Source of the DNA: Anaerolineaceae bacterium
GTDB taxonomy: Bacteria > Chloroflexota > Anaerolineae > Anaerolineales > Anaerolineaceae
NCBI GenBank assembly: GCA_003448875.1
Contig: DLXG01000050.1
Coordinates: forward strand, 1 to 20,232
Reading direction: 5' to 3'
DNA length: 20,232 nt
Below are positions 8,385 to 15,962 of this stretch, piece by piece. How positions within the stretch are numbered: the stretch's first letter is position 1; every line of letters starts with the position of its first letter. The notes beneath the pieces were generated by a model. It worked only from the letters and a program-made list of their open reading frames with translations, had not been told where the DNA came from and made no database searches. A program made the translations under genes and the position numbers.

Positions 8385-8822
8385 ATGGAATTTGAGATTG
8401 TGCCCTTTGAAATGAAGGATTACGACGAGGTTTACCGGTTATGGCAGTCCTGTGAGGGGATTGGCCTCAGCGAGGCAGATGCTCCCGACCAGATTCAAAG
8501 ATATCTTGAGCGCAATCCGGGTTGCAGTTTTGTGGCTCGAAAAAATGGTCAAATTGTGGGAGCGGTTTTGGGCGGGCACGATGGCCGACGGGGTTATCTG
8601 CATCATCTGGCAGTTCATCCCTCGGCGCGGAAAATGGGTATCGGCCGCCGTCTGGCCGAAACGGCCTTGCGAGAATTACACAATCAAGGGATTGATCGGG
8701 TGCATATCTTTGTATATGCGGACAATCAGGCTGGGATTGCTTTTTGGGAAAAGAACGGCTGGCGGTTACGGAGCAATCTGGTGCTGATGTCCATTGACCT
8801 TCAAGATCGCTTCAGCGAGTGA
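8385..8822 (+). CDS. GNAT family N-acetyltransferase
   Basis: A 145-aa single-domain GNAT enzyme transferring acetyl from acetyl-CoA to an unknown amine. beta4 and motif A are HHLAVHPSARKMGIGRRLAE, with the acetyl-CoA-binding RKMGIG loop. Motif B is VYADNQAGIAFWEKNGW. The arrangement and length are like YpeA/RimI-type small GNATs. The start ATG has only AAAGG about 12 nt upstream, so translation may depend on coupling with the phosphatase gene. Its stop codon lies inside the convergent zinc-ribbon gene: the two coding regions overlap by 11 bp tail to tail, with no terminator between them. Confidence 0.9.
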   Translation: MEFEIVPFEMKDYDEVYRLWQSCEGIGLSEADAPDQIQRYLERNPGCSFVARKNGQIVGAVLGGHDGRRGYLHHLAVHPSARKMGIGRRLAETALRELHNQGIDRVHIFVYADNQAGIAFWEKNGWRLRSNLVLMSIDLQDRFSE

Positions 8823-9201
8823 AGGAGTTAAAAAATTGCTGCAAGGGTTGGCTAATCAGACCGAGCAGACAGAGGCAGGAAAAACATAACAGCACAACAA
8901 CAATCAAAATAGTGCCCAGAATGGAGCGGCGCAGAGTTCTCCAACGGTTTAATCTGAAACCGCGCCATTGAGAAAACGCGTCCCAATTGATCTCCGGTTC
9001 GGATGAAGGTGGATTTCGTTCAGGGTAGATGACCTCGATCACATCATTTTCAGAGCGGTCCGTTTGTGTAAGCGAAGGTGGGGGTTGAGATGGACGTTCT
9101 GCCCGGATGAAGACTCCGCAATATTCGCAAATCACCCCGGAGGGGGATTTTGTTTCAGGTAACGGGGCTCCACACGCTGGACAATGAGGTTTCAGGGACA
9201 T
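8812..9201 (-). CDS. Zinc-ribbon protein with single C-terminal membrane helix
   Basis: A 129-aa protein of unknown function. The N-terminus PHCPACGAPLP ... GVICEYCGVFI is a four-Cys zinc ribbon (CPAC-x(n)-CEYC). A Pro/Ser-rich linker with acidic patches (about 35-75) follows, then a basic FRLNRWRTLRR stretch and one hydrophobic helix (about 90-115) rich in Leu, Val and Cys. The topology is probably N-in, tail-anchored-like. The coding region overlaps the upstream convergent GNAT by 11 bp at the 3' end. It has no SD but its own promoter lies 9 nt before the ATG. It is downstream of the MFS gene on the same strand, separated by 94 nt. No enzymatic role can be proposed. Confidence 0.8.
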   Translation of the reverse strand: MSLKPHCPACGAPLPETKSPSGVICEYCGVFIRAERPSQPPPSLTQTDRSENDVIEVIYPERNPPSSEPEINWDAFSQWRGFRLNRWRTLRRSILGTILIVVVLLCFSCLCLLGLISQPLQQFFNSFTR

Positions 9202-9210
9202 TTGGAGTGT

Positions 9211-9240
9211 ATTCTATCATTCAAATGGTAGAAATTTCAA
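9211..9240 (-). promoter_or_regulatory. Promoter of the zinc-ribbon gene, near-leaderless
   Basis: On the minus strand TTGAAA (9235-9240), an 18-nt spacer and TAGAAT (9211-9216) match both boxes 5/6. The -10 ends 9 nt before the ATG (9201), so the 5' leader would be only 0-4 nt. No SD is present. Confidence 0.6.
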
Positions 9241-9295
9241 AAAACGTCTGTTGGAAGTCGAGTTACTCCCTTTGAAATCATCGGGTGGTTCAGCA

Positions 9296-10609
9296 TTAGA
9301 TTACATCTGGTAGAACATCTTCGACATCCCGGACGGGCTTGACAGAGTAACCAAAGAGTCCTACAAGCAGGACGCCTATCCCGCAAAGGAAGAAAAGAAA
9401 GCCCATGCCGCTGCCCGGCCCGCTGCCGGTGAGGTTGGTAACCAGCCCCACCCATCCATCTGGCTGACGGAAGAGCGGTTCGAAAACAAAATCCGCCAGA
9501 GTTCCGGCAATGATGGGTGAGATTGGGGTGGTCAGCCAGGCGATTAAGCGCCGGGCAGAAAAGACCCTGCCCTGCAGGTCTGGATGAACCTTAGATTGCC
9601 AGATCGCCTGATTGGAGCTGTTAATCAGCGGGCCAAAGAGGTTGATAAAAATGGCCGCGGCAATCCACAGTGTCAGTTGATTGGCGTATCCCATTAACAT
9701 CATTCCAAATCCCAGCGCCATCCACCCCATCAAAACGCCGTGGACGCGCCGTTTGAAGCCTCCCCAAATGCTCATAATGATTCCACCGGCAACACTCCCG
9801 GCGGCAGCCATAGATTGTACCGTACCAAAGATAAGTGAGTTTTGACCGGTTTTCGCCAGTATCATCGGTGCAAGCAGGGTATATCCAATCCCGCTGAAGA
9901 GATTGGCGGCCAGGAATATTAATTGAAGGCCTAACAGACTCCGTCGTTTGAAAATATATTCAAAGCCAAACAGGGCTTCTCTCAGAAAAGAGCCTTGACT
10001 ACGCTTGCCTTCCTCGCTCTGAGAAGGCTTGGGAATAAACACATACGATAGCGCGAGAATGGCAATGACGAAAGTGATGATATCAATGATGAGAATGCCT
10101 TGAATGCCGATCAGGGGAAGTAACGCACCGGCTGCCAGCGGGGCTAATACACCCGGGCCTGCTTCCATCAGCGACATTAATCCGTTTACCCTTCCTAACT
10201 GTTCTTTTGGCACCATGATACTGATGGCCGCAGAGTAGGCCGGCCATTGGAAGGTGTTGCCGATCCCATTGAGCACGGCTGCAATATACAAATGCCAGAA
10301 CTGCAAGTGACCTGTCAGAAATAAGGCTAAAATGAAGATTGTGCCTGTACCTGCTGCTAAATCGCTGATCATCATCATTAATTTCCTGCTGTAGCGATCC
10401 ACCATCACACCAGCCAGCGGGGACATCAGTAAAAATGGTGTAATGTAGAAAACCTGCATCAAACCCATGGCCGTGGCACTTTCTGTTTGTTGATAGAGCC
10501 ATATGGAAAAAGCAAAGCCTGTCATGCCCGAAGCGAGAATGGAAATAATCTGACTGATCCAGATGATCAAAAAGGCTTTAATGCCCGTTGGTCGCGTTGA
10601 TGAATTCAT
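9296..10609 (-). CDS. MFS transporter, MFS_3 / EntS-macrolide-efflux-like
   Basis: A 437-aa integral membrane protein with about 12 helices. After TM2 it has SPLAGVMVDRYSRKLMMMISD, the MFS loop signature (G-x-x-x-D-R-x-x-R-K) as found in the MFS_3 group that includes enterobactin exporter EntS and many drug-efflux proteins. TM4-5 carry NGIGNTFQWPAYSAAI and the LGRVNGLMSLMEAGPGVLAP stretch, also characteristic of that group. Export of a siderophore, macrolide or other hydrophobic compound is the family-level guess; the real substrate is unknown. AGGA lies 7 nt before the ATG. No biosynthesis or resistance gene lies beside it. The divergent neighbour is the SGNH hydrolase. Confidence 0.88.
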   Translation of the reverse strand: MNSSTRPTGIKAFLIIWISQIISILASGMTGFAFSIWLYQQTESATAMGLMQVFYITPFLLMSPLAGVMVDRYSRKLMMMISDLAAGTGTIFILALFLTGHLQFWHLYIAAVLNGIGNTFQWPAYSAAISIMVPKEQLGRVNGLMSLMEAGPGVLAPLAAGALLPLIGIQGILIIDIITFVIAILALSYVFIPKPSQSEEGKRSQGSFLREALFGFEYIFKRRSLLGLQLIFLAANLFSGIGYTLLAPMILAKTGQNSLIFGTVQSMAAAGSVAGGIIMSIWGGFKRRVHGVLMGWMALGFGMMLMGYANQLTLWIAAAIFINLFGPLINSSNQAIWQSKVHPDLQGRVFSARRLIAWLTTPISPIIAGTLADFVFEPLFRQPDGWVGLVTNLTGSGPGSGMGFLFFLCGIGVLLVGLFGYSVKPVRDVEDVLPDVI

Positions 10610-10725
10610 AGATGATTCCTTGTCTGATGGTCGGTGTGGTCACGCTCAGGGGAAAGATGTAGGGCAGGTTTAGTATTGAACACCCTTCAAAATTGGCAGG
10701 TTCTCAATAAAGATTGCACATTGTT

Positions 10726-10754
10726 TTGGTTGGAGATACTGTAATGATTAAAAT
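10726..10754 (+). promoter_or_regulatory. Promoter of the SGNH hydrolase, probably leaderless
   Basis: TTGGTT (10726-10731), 17 nt and TAAAAT (10749-10754) form a promoter with a 5/6 -10 and a weak -35. The predicted start falls at or next to the ATG at 10761, and no SD is present. Confidence 0.45.
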
Positions 10755-10760
10755 CAGTCC

Positions 10761-11483
10761 ATGAATTTTACCCGTTATTGGCTCAGCCTGATGCTTTTCT
10801 GGTTGGTTACTTCGGCCTGTTCGCCTCGATGGGGAGTTCAATCACTGGCGCAAGAGCGGAAAAATCAAAGTGGTTTGACCTATCTTGCCTTAGGCGATTC
10901 TTATACGGTGGGGGAAGGGATAGTAAAAGAGCAATCTTTCCCCTATCAATTGACCAGGACGCTTATTGAAGAAGGATATTCTCTTGCGCCGCCGGTGGTG
11001 ATGGCCCGCACAGGCTGGACAACGGATGAATTAATTGGTGCGCTTGAGGAAAGCCTACCGCAGGAAAAATTTGATCTGGTTACCCTGCTGATTGGAGTAA
11101 ATAATCAATTTCGGGGTTACTCGACAGAGATTTACCGAAGTGAATTTCGATATTTACTCCAGCGCTCCCTTCGCTATGCCAGTGATCAAACCGCCTGTGT
11201 GGTTGTGCTTTCTATACCGGATTGGGGAGTAACCCCCTTTGCAAGGATGACCGGATTTGAACGGGGACAGGTTTCGCTTAAGATTGACCGCTTTAATCGC
11301 ATAAACCGCGAGGAAACAGAACTGGCCGGGGTCACTTATATTGATGTGACGGAGATTTCACGCCGGGCAGCCGAGGAACCTTCTTTGATCGCCGGTGATG
11401 GTTTACATCCTTCTGAGTCAATGTATCGGCTTTGGGTGGAGAAAATTCTCCCTCAAGCAAGAACCTGTCTGTCAGAAAAATAA
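10761..11483 (+). CDS. SGNH/GDSL-family esterase or lipase, secreted or lipoprotein
   Basis: A 240-aa predicted extracytoplasmic hydrolase of ester bonds in lipids or acylated glycans. A hydrophobic signal segment ends VTSAC (Cys20), a borderline lipobox, so lipid anchoring is plausible but not certain. Block I is YLALGDSYTVGEG with nucleophile Ser47. Block III is LLIGVNNQFRG (Asn114/115, oxyanion hole). Block V is GDGLHPSESMY with catalytic Asp213 and His216. All SGNH residues are therefore present. The start is the ATG at 10761, with a -10-like TAAAAT 7 nt ahead and no SD. It stands alone, between a divergent MFS exporter and the PEP carboxylase gene, which has its own promoter. Confidence 0.88.
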   Translation: MNFTRYWLSLMLFWLVTSACSPRWGVQSLAQERKNQSGLTYLALGDSYTVGEGIVKEQSFPYQLTRTLIEEGYSLAPPVVMARTGWTTDELIGALEESLPQEKFDLVTLLIGVNNQFRGYSTEIYRSEFRYLLQRSLRYASDQTACVVVLSIPDWGVTPFARMTGFERGQVSLKIDRFNRINREETELAGVTYIDVTEISRRAAEEPSLIAGDGLHPSESMYRLWVEKILPQARTCLSEK

Positions 11484-11503
11484 TTTTTAAAACAAATCAA
11501 TCC

Positions 11504-11532
11504 TTGACCATCAGAATTAGTTATAGTATCTT
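11504..11532 (+). promoter_or_regulatory. Promoter of the PEP carboxylase gene
   Basis: TTGACC (11504-11509), 17 nt and TATCTT (11527-11532) form a sigma-70-like promoter with a predicted start near 11539, giving a leader of about 23 nt that contains AGAGG. Confidence 0.6.
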
Positions 11533-11561
11533 TGACCAATCTTAACAAAAGAGGCAAGAAG

Positions 11562-13022
11562 ATGGTCAAGATCCCGCGCTGCATGAGCACTCAACATCCC
11601 GATAATGTTCAGGTACCCTTCTTTTCGGATAATTCCGAATTGCAGGGAGAAGACGAGGTGCAAGAGGCTTATTATGTCTTTTCGCATCTCGGCTGTGATG
11701 AGCAGATGTGGGATTACGAGGGCAAGGAAGTTGATAATTTTGTCATCAAAAAGCTGCTTACAACTTACGGTTCGTATTTCCGGCAAAACCTGATTGGGAA
11801 AGACGTTTTTATCACTCCGCGTATTCCAAACCCGGCAGTTGAACGCAGCGAAGCAAAAATTTTATTAGAGACGCTAGGCAGCATTCCCCGCTCTTATGAT
11901 GCGGCGGAGATATTTCAAAGCGGCCACCCTGCCCCGATTTTTGAGGTCATCTTACCGATGACTGTTTCGGCAGAGGACTTGAATCGCATCTATGTCTACT
12001 ACGAACACTTCGTGGCCGGGCGTAACAATACCAGACTGCCCGGCACGGATCTGACCATTGGGGAGTGGTTGGGACAATTCCGCCCCCAACGCATTCATGT
12101 AATTCCACTGTTTGAAGCCGTAGAACACATGCTGGCTGCTGCAGAGGTGATGGAAGAATACCTGCGAGATAAGCCGATGGAATATCATCGCGTGTTTCTG
12201 GCCCGATCAGACCCGGCCATGAACTCTGGTCTGGTCAGCACGGTATTAGCCAACAAAATTGCGCTGCAACGGTTGGAGCAGCTGGAAAGGAAACTGAGCA
12301 AGCCGCTCTATCCGATTCTGGGGGTTGGCTCTGCGCCGTTTCGGGGACATCTCAAGCCATCCAACGTAGATCAGGTGGTGCAGGAATACCCGTCCGTGCA
12401 AACCTTTACGATTCAATCCGCTTTCAAGTACGATTATCCGGCCTTGCAGGTCAGTCAGGCCATCCGCCATTTGCACGAACTCCCGCGCCGGTCGGCTCAG
12501 GCAGTGGACGAGGGGCGTTGCTTTGAAATAATGGAGAAGTACACCCGTGCGTATCGGCAGGCAGTGATGGAACTGGCGGGGGTAATTAATAATGTGGCGG
12601 CTTATGTACCAAGGCGGCGCAAACGTAAATTGCACATCGGTTTGTTCGGCTACTCCCGCAATGTGAACGGCGTTTCTTTGCCGCGGGCGATTTCCTTCAC
12701 GGCGGCACTATACACCATTGGGCTGCCGCCCGAACTGCTTGGACTGGATTCGTTGAGTAAGGAAGATCTGGCGTTTCTGCGGGATACCTATGTCAACTTT
12801 GAAGCAGATTTGCAGGCTGCTTTGCGCTTCGCCGATCTGGAAAACCCGTTTCTGACAACGGAATTGCGGCAGGCGATTGACCATCTTGGTATTACCCCCG
12901 AGGTCAACCATGAGCATCTTGAAATCAGCCGCCGCGTCGTGGAGGCTGTACGCAACAATCGTTTTCACCGGCTGGATGAGTTGATCTTGCAGGCGGCTAA
13001 TTTGCGCCAGTTCCTTGGTTGA
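11562..13022 (+). CDS. ppcA: Archaeal-type phosphoenolpyruvate carboxylase
   Basis: This enzyme carboxylates PEP with bicarbonate to oxaloacetate, refilling the TCA cycle and biosynthetic pools in the cytoplasm. The 486-aa product has the archaeal-type N-terminal signature MVKIPRCMSTQHPDN. Further conserved-looking stretches are RIPNPAVERSEAK, SGHPAPIFEVILPMT, FLARSDPAMNSGLVS and GVGSAPFRGHLKP. It is about half the length of the roughly 900-residue bacterial PEPC, as expected for the unrelated-length archaeal type, which occurs sporadically in bacteria. The ATG at 11562 was chosen because AGAGG sits 7 nt ahead and it begins with the family's usual first residues. The frame extends further upstream but without the signature. 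It is monocistronic, with its own promoter and terminator. Confidence 0.95.
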   Translation: MVKIPRCMSTQHPDNVQVPFFSDNSELQGEDEVQEAYYVFSHLGCDEQMWDYEGKEVDNFVIKKLLTTYGSYFRQNLIGKDVFITPRIPNPAVERSEAKILLETLGSIPRSYDAAEIFQSGHPAPIFEVILPMTVSAEDLNRIYVYYEHFVAGRNNTRLPGTDLTIGEWLGQFRPQRIHVIPLFEAVEHMLAAAEVMEEYLRDKPMEYHRVFLARSDPAMNSGLVSTVLANKIALQRLEQLERKLSKPLYPILGVGSAPFRGHLKPSNVDQVVQEYPSVQTFTIQSAFKYDYPALQVSQAIRHLHELPRRSAQAVDEGRCFEIMEKYTRAYRQAVMELAGVINNVAAYVPRRRKRKLHIGLFGYSRNVNGVSLPRAISFTAALYTIGLPPELLGLDSLSKEDLAFLRDTYVNFEADLQAALRFADLENPFLTTELRQAIDHLGITPEVNHEHLEISRRVVEAVRNNRFHRLDELILQAANLRQFLG

Positions 13023-13040
13023 TTGTGATTATAATAACAA

Positions 13041-13076
13041 AAAGGCTTCCCATCCCCCGGTTGGGAAGCCTTTCGA
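13041..13076. terminator. Bidirectional rho-independent terminator
   Basis: A 12-bp perfect stem (13041-13052 with 13062-13073, core GGCTTCCC/GGGAAGCC) with a 9-nt loop lies between convergent genes. The minus-strand side ends in CCTTTTTG and the plus side in CCTTTCGATTT. It can therefore end both the PEP carboxylase transcript and the sulfur operon, more efficiently on the minus strand. Confidence 0.88.
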
Positions 13077-13091
13077 TTTAGCGATTTGTGT

Positions 13092-13589
13092 TTAGATGAA
13101 AACGATTTGGGCGCCTTCGGTCATATCCATAAAGTCGCCGGCGGTAACGATGTCGAGAACACCCTCGACAAAATCATCTTTGGACAGACCCATCATGTCC
13201 ACCGACATCTTGCAGGCATACAGTTTAGCGCCAGCATCCACCAGCATTTGCAAATACTCACGTACCGGCGGCACTTCCAAAGCCTTCATTTTATCCTTCA
13301 TCAGTTTCGTGGCAAAGGCGGTCATTCCCGGCAGAACACCCACGATATTGGGAATACCGAGATTGCCCGGAATTCCCATCATGCTCATCTTCATGCTGGT
13401 ATTGGCAACCGGGGCAATTTCCAAATGATCTACGCGGTGTTTGTTGATGATATCCAGCCCCCAAAAGGTGAAGAAAATGGTCACATCAATCCCGTTACCG
13501 AGGGCTGCCCAGCCCATCACCAGCGCAGGATACGCCATGTCCAGCGTACCTTTGGAGCAGATAAAAGCAATCTTGCGTTCTTCAGACAT
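13092..13589 (-). CDS. dsrE2: DsrE2-type sulfur-trafficking protein (DsrE/DsrF/DrsH-like)
   Basis: A 165-aa protein of the DsrE/F-like superfamily. DsrE2 members are thought to carry persulfide sulfur and hand it to TusA or related proteins in dissimilatory sulfur metabolism. The Rossmann-like start RKIAFICSKGTLDMAYPALV places Cys11 after strand 1. KLYACKMSVDMMGL supplies Cys126, the position of the conserved reactive Cys. The middle MKMSMMGIPGNLGIPNIVGV is a Met-rich, hydrophobic segment typical of the DsrE2 group. GGAG lies 8 nt before the ATG. It is the last gene of the five-gene minus-strand operon, 40 nt after the DsrC-like gene, and ends 15 nt before the bidirectional terminator. No tusA or rhodanese gene is found in this window. 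Confidence 0.85.
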   Translation of the reverse strand: MSEERKIAFICSKGTLDMAYPALVMGWAALGNGIDVTIFFTFWGLDIINKHRVDHLEIAPVANTSMKMSMMGIPGNLGIPNIVGVLPGMTAFATKLMKDKMKALEVPPVREYLQMLVDAGAKLYACKMSVDMMGLSKDDFVEGVLDIVTAGDFMDMTEGAQIVFI

Positions 13590-13629
13590 TGCGGTATCTC
13601 CTTATCCTCATTTGTGGAATGGTGCGGAC

Positions 13630-13947
13630 TTATACACAGCCTTCGGGCTTACCCAACCCGGCGATACGAGCAACTTTCTTGGCGGGCCCTTTGGGGAACA
13701 AAGCAAACAGATCTTTGGTCGAAACTCCCGTCCCCGTGGTGATCTGCCGCAGCGTGGGGGCTTTGCCGCTGGTGCCGGCTGCCTGACGGCAGAAGTTGAT
13801 GATCTTCCAGTGCTCAGCGGTTAGTTCGGGAATGCCTTCTTCTTTGGCGATTTCGACGGCGATTTCCTCGGTCCATTCGTTGGGATTGGTCATGAAGCCA
13901 TCTTCGTTGACTTCAACAGTTTTTCCAGCAATTGTTTTTGCAACCAT
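13630..13947 (-). CDS. DsrC/TusE-family sulfur carrier lacking CysB
   Basis: A 105-aa soluble protein. DsrC/TusE proteins carry sulfur on a Cys at the penultimate residue of a flexible C-terminal arm. The N-terminal core VEVNEDGFMTNPNEWTEEIA, the central EHWKIINFCRQ and the C-terminus RIAGLGKPEGCV with Cys104 identify the family. In true DsrC, which makes a trisulfide with sulfite reductase DsrAB, a second Cys (CysB) lies 11 residues earlier. Here that position is Ala93, so the protein is TusE-like or one of the 'regulatory/transfer' DsrC homologues. An extra Cys53 is present. GGAGG lies 9 nt before the ATG. Neighbours are DUF1641/SQR upstream and DsrE2 downstream, indicating a role in routing sulfur from sulfide oxidation. 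Confidence 0.92.
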   Translation of the reverse strand: MVAKTIAGKTVEVNEDGFMTNPNEWTEEIAVEIAKEEGIPELTAEHWKIINFCRQAAGTSGKAPTLRQITTGTGVSTKDLFALFPKGPAKKVARIAGLGKPEGCV

Positions 13948-13977
13948 GGTTTTATTCCTCCAGTTTGTTTTTTTAAT

Positions 13978-13993
13978 TGAGCCTTCTGGCTCA
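13978..13993 (-). other. Small intercistronic hairpin in the sulfur operon
   Basis: A perfect 6-bp stem TGAGCC/GGCTCA with a 4-nt loop lies 4 nt after the DUF1641 stop. On the transcript it is followed by an A-rich rather than U-rich stretch, so it is not a terminator. It could set mRNA processing or stability before the DsrC-like gene. Confidence 0.4.
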
Positions 13994-13997
13994 GGGT

Positions 13998-14702
13998 TTA
14001 TGATTCAATTCGGGCAGGCTGCCCATTTGTACTTTGCACGCCAATAGCGCGTAAAATCCGCAAAGTCAAGGCCAAACCACGCCGTACTGCCGGGTCCTGC
14101 ATCTGACGCAGAATGCTTAGCATGGAAGTACTGACTGGTTTGGAGACTTCCTCTTCGGCTAATAGCAGCGTGTTTCGCACAAAAGACATGATTTCCGGTT
14201 GGGTCATGTCCTTGACGGTATTCAGGATCAACACAATATTATCGCTTAAGCGGTTGACATCTTCTTCTGTAAAAGAAGTAACTACATTGTCCACCAGCCG
14301 AGTGCCACCCCGGGCGAAAGCGAAGTACCCTTTGCGATCCAACTCGTCCATTAACTCGGTGAGTTTGGTAATCATCTCGCGGCTGATTGGCCCGATGGTT
14401 GCCAGCAGATCGCTCAGGCTGTCCAGCTGGTCGAGCAGCATCTCTAACTGAGGAACGTGCCGGAGCAGCTTCTTGCTCAGGCGCAGCAGGTCCTCCATGC
14501 GGATTTCCTCTTGCACTTCCTGCAGTTCGCGGGTGACGATATCCATAGCCTCGCGTGCAATGGGCATGGCGGTATCAACGAGGTCGCTGCGCGCTTCCCG
14601 TTCCTGTGCGGCAATACGTGCCTGTTCGGTCAAATACGCCACCTGAGTGGTGAGCAAATCCAGTTTCTGGTTTAGAACCTGAAGGTCGGCTTCCAGAGTC
14701 AT
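13998..14702 (-). CDS. DUF1641 protein, partner of SQR-like flavoprotein
   Basis: A 234-aa, almost entirely helical, soluble protein. The N-terminus (about 1-70) is rich in heptad-like Leu and charged residues (LNQKLDLLTTQVAYLTEQAR) and probably forms a coiled coil. The central VDNVVTSFTEEDVNRLSDNI and TVKDMTQPEIMSFVRNTL stretches match DUF1641 (PF07849). The biochemical function of this family is not known, but it is repeatedly found next to SQR-like pyridine nucleotide-disulfide oxidoreductases and some formate dehydrogenases, so it may be an accessory or docking subunit. GGGAGG lies 4 nt before the ATG, and the start is only 9 nt from the SQR-like stop, indicating tight co-translation. Confidence 0.85.
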   Translation of the reverse strand: MTLEADLQVLNQKLDLLTTQVAYLTEQARIAAQEREARSDLVDTAMPIAREAMDIVTRELQEVQEEIRMEDLLRLSKKLLRHVPQLEMLLDQLDSLSDLLATIGPISREMITKLTELMDELDRKGYFAFARGGTRLVDNVVTSFTEEDVNRLSDNIVLILNTVKDMTQPEIMSFVRNTLLLAEEEVSKPVSTSMLSILRQMQDPAVRRGLALTLRILRAIGVQSTNGQPARIES

Positions 14703-14711
14703 ATTCCCTCC

Positions 14712-15944
14712 CTATACCATTCGCTTGCCGCTCATGCTCATTTCGGAGGGCAGGGGTACCTCCATGCCTTTGAGCAGGATGTGCCAGTACATCCAGCGGA
14801 ACATTAATTTGCCCCAATGGTTGAACTCGGACTCTTCCAGCAAAGTCAAGGGACCAATGCCCGGCAGAGGATAGCGGCCCGGCAGAGGTTCTTGATGGTA
14901 GTTGAAATCAATCATCAAGCCTTTGCCAAAGCCCGTTTCGATGAAGCAGTTGGCATGGCCGTCGAAGTAGGGTTTTAATTCGTGCCCTTCTACATAGCGA
15001 AGGAAGTTTTCGGTGAAGAGATCAATGGCAAAGTGAGCCGTAGCCCCGGCTTTGGAAGCGGGCGCATCCGAAGCATCCCCCAGAACGAAGATATTGTCAT
15101 AGGCCTGGGCTTTCAGCGTGTACTGGTCCACCGGCACATAATTCAATTCATTGCCCAACCCGGAGCGAGCGATGAATTCAGCGCCTTTGTTGAGCGGAAC
15201 GGTAACCAGCAAATCGTACTCGATCTCGCGTTCATCATAAGAGACGATTTTTTTGGCATCCGGTTCAACCCTTTCGATCATAAATTCGGGTTCTACATGA
15301 ATGTTCTTCCGCTCCAACAGCTCGCCTAACAGACGGGAAGCAACCGGTTTGGTGAAGGCGCCGGGCAACGGGGTAGCATAGATGATTTCAACCCGGTCGC
15401 GCTTGCCATGTTTGTGGAAGTGCCAGTCGGCCAGCATGATGAATTCCAGGGGAGCCACCGGACACTTGATCGGGTTTTCAACGACGTTGACTACCAGCCT
15501 GCCACCTTCCCAGTTGTGCAGCATCTGGTTTAAGGTCAGGCTGGTTTGCAATGTGTAAAAAGAGTGAATGGATTTACCCCATTCGTGTTCGGCCATACCG
15601 GGGGTTTCTTCGGGATGGATATCGGTACCAGTGGCAATGATTAAGTAATCGTAAGAAAGGGTTTGCTTGTTGGCAAGCCGCACAAGCCGCTGAACGGGAT
15701 CCACTTCCTCAACGGCGGACTGGATCAGAGTCAGGGGAGCGGAGATGTAATCCCGTTTGGGCTTGATCACATCGTTTTTCGTATACATCCCAAAAGGAAT
15801 GAACAGAAAGCCGGGTTGATAGTAGTGGATCGGATCTGGATCCACAAGAGTGATTTGCCACTCATCCAGATCCATGACGCGCTTGAAGCGGTTGGCGACA
15901 ATGGTTCCCGCGGTACCCGCACCTAAAATGACCAGTTTTTTCAT
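14712..15944 (-). CDS. sqr: Sulfide:quinone oxidoreductase-like FAD flavoprotein
   Basis: A 410-aa protein of the disulfide-oxidoreductase fold. SQRs oxidise sulfide to sulfane sulfur or polysulfide and pass electrons to the membrane quinone pool. FAD-binding GAGTAG lies at residues 8-13, ATG at 104-106, and the second FAD motif FVLGDAS at 287-293. The protein has only two cysteines, Cys161 in NPIKCPVAPLEF and Cys333 in ANCFIETGFG, the positions of the redox-active pair conserved in SQRs. The C-terminal HWGKLMFRWMYWHILLKG is amphipathic and may provide monotopic membrane contact. AAAGGAG lies 9 nt before the ATG, 18 nt after the regulator's stop. The SQR subtype is not decided; a flavocytochrome-like or polysulfide-acting relative is possible. 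Confidence 0.88.
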   Translation of the reverse strand: MKKLVILGAGTAGTIVANRFKRVMDLDEWQITLVDPDPIHYYQPGFLFIPFGMYTKNDVIKPKRDYISAPLTLIQSAVEEVDPVQRLVRLANKQTLSYDYLIIATGTDIHPEETPGMAEHEWGKSIHSFYTLQTSLTLNQMLHNWEGGRLVVNVVENPIKCPVAPLEFIMLADWHFHKHGKRDRVEIIYATPLPGAFTKPVASRLLGELLERKNIHVEPEFMIERVEPDAKKIVSYDEREIEYDLLVTVPLNKGAEFIARSGLGNELNYVPVDQYTLKAQAYDNIFVLGDASDAPASKAGATAHFAIDLFTENFLRYVEGHELKPYFDGHANCFIETGFGKGLMIDFNYHQEPLPGRYPLPGIGPLTLLEESEFNHWGKLMFRWMYWHILLKGMEVPLPSEMSMSGKRMV

Positions 15945-15962
15945 AGAAACGTACTCCTTTTG

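Noticed and set aside
13086..13742. 218-codon plus-strand frame opposite DsrE2 and the DsrC-like gene
   Set aside because: It is antisense to two well-identified genes, and its composition (rich in His and Gln) is typical of a shadow frame.
13978..13993. Terminator inside the sulfur operon
   Set aside because: The stem is only 6 bp, and the transcript continues into A-rich, not U-rich, sequence followed by a strong SD.
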